Below are positions 6,254 to 6,642 of a DNA stretch of 6,642 nt, in pieces; position 1 is the first letter of the stretch; every line of letters begins with the position of its first letter. The DNA is from Oscillospiraceae bacterium (lineage in GTDB: Bacteria > Bacillota > Clostridia > Oscillospirales > Ruminococcaceae): contig DXNX01000054.1 of assembly GCA_019413245.1 (NCBI GenBank), positions 8,607-15,248 on the forward strand, read 5' to 3'. Made by a program: the position numbers and the translations under genes. The notes under the pieces were generated by a model. That model saw only the letters and a program-made list of their open reading frames with translations. It did not search any database and had not been told where the DNA came from.

Positions 6254-6642
6254 ATGGCAAAAAAACAGGTTTACGGCAACGAAAGCATCAAAAGTCTGAA
6301 GGGCGCGGACCGTGTCCGCAAGCGTCCGGCCGTTATTTTCGGCTCCGACGGTGTGGAAGGCTGTGCCCATTCCATCTTTGAGATCGTCTCCAACTCCATC
6401 GACGAAGCCCGGGACGGTTTTGGCGATAAAATCAACGTCACCCTCTACCCGGACCACAGCGTGGAAGTGGAGGACTTCGGCCGCGGCATCCCCGTGGATT
6501 ACAACAAGGCCGAACAGCGGTGGAACTGGGACCTGGTTTTCTGTGAGCTGTACGCCGGCGGCAAGTACGGCGAAGGCGGCGGCAACTATGATTTTTCCCT
6601 GGGTCTGAACGGTCTGGGTCTGTGTGCCACCCAGTACGCCAG
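6254..6642 (+). CDS. Divergent type IIA topoisomerase B subunit (ParE/GyrB-like), N-terminal ATPase part, 3'-truncated
   Basis: This is the start of a GyrB/ParE-family subunit, the ATPase that drives strand passage by gyrase or topoisomerase IV. The start is ATG 6254 with AGGGGGA (6241-6247) upstream. The 129 visible residues include the GHKL ATPase motifs: RKRP (22-25); FEIVSNSIDEA (Glu43, Asn47, Asp50, Glu51), matching the catalytic Glu and Mg-binding Asn of GyrB; EDFGRGIP (Asp74, Arg77, Gly78); YAGGKYG (100-106); and GLNGLG (117-122). Several positions differ from ordinary GyrB and ParE: RPAVIFG for RPGMYIG, Ser46 for Asp, Phe75 for Asp or Asn, and LGLNGLG for GGLHGVG. From memory of the family, this pattern matches a second, divergent topoisomerase IV-like B subunit common in Clostridia. 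I therefore give no symbol, since parE or gyrB would be a guess. The gene runs off the right edge, and a partner A subunit may follow. Confidence 0.88.
   Translation, partial: MAKKQVYGNESIKSLKGADRVRKRPAVIFGSDGVEGCAHSIFEIVSNSIDEARDGFGDKINVTLYPDHSVEVEDFGRGIPVDYNKAEQRWNWDLVFCELYAGGKYGEGGGNYDFSLGLNGLGLCATQYA

Overview
This window is ordinary chromosomal housekeeping DNA from a GC-rich Gram-positive (Firmicutes) bacterium. PolC, the DNA polymerase III alpha subunit typical of Firmicutes, follows ispG of the MEP isoprenoid pathway, an adjacency familiar from Clostridia. With the GC-rich codon use and a divergent GyrB/ParE-type topoisomerase subunit at the right end, this points to a gut Oscillospiraceae/Ruminococcaceae-like organism (Faecalibacterium, Gemmiger or Subdoligranulum style). 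The genus is inference. The first 20 bases are not biological: they match the end of the Nextera Read 1 adapter, including the Tn5 mosaic end, so the sequence is the left end of a contig with untrimmed adapter.

Layout, all genes on the + strand. Adapter (1-20); 5'-truncated ispG (21-769); a two-helix small membrane protein of unknown function (793-1035); full-length polC from a TTG start (1091-5398); a strong intrinsic terminator (5422-5458). The first three genes are tightly spaced and look like one operon ending at that terminator. Next come a sigma-A type promoter, a 5' UTR hairpin and a small, very acidic lipoprotein gene (5628-6053) with its own terminator (6084-6118). Two tandem promoter candidates (about 6124-6153 and 6165-6194) then lead into a ParE/GyrB-like ATPase gene (6254 to the right edge, truncated).

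Functionally the operon joins isoprenoid precursor synthesis (IspG, an Fe-S enzyme) to the replicative polymerase. The last gene is a type IIA topoisomerase subunit. The lipoprotein and the small membrane protein have no function recognisable from sequence. Each stretch between genes is under 240 bases and is described by the terminators, promoters and UTR hairpin listed.

I see no mobile element, CRISPR array, RNA gene or clearly new system. The points most worth a second look are small: the adapter, a 14-bp perfect inverted repeat inside the lipoprotein gene, a start/stop-overlapping 19-codon mini-ORF before polC, an extra serine in the PolC proofreading motif, and near-total avoidance of three codons in polC.
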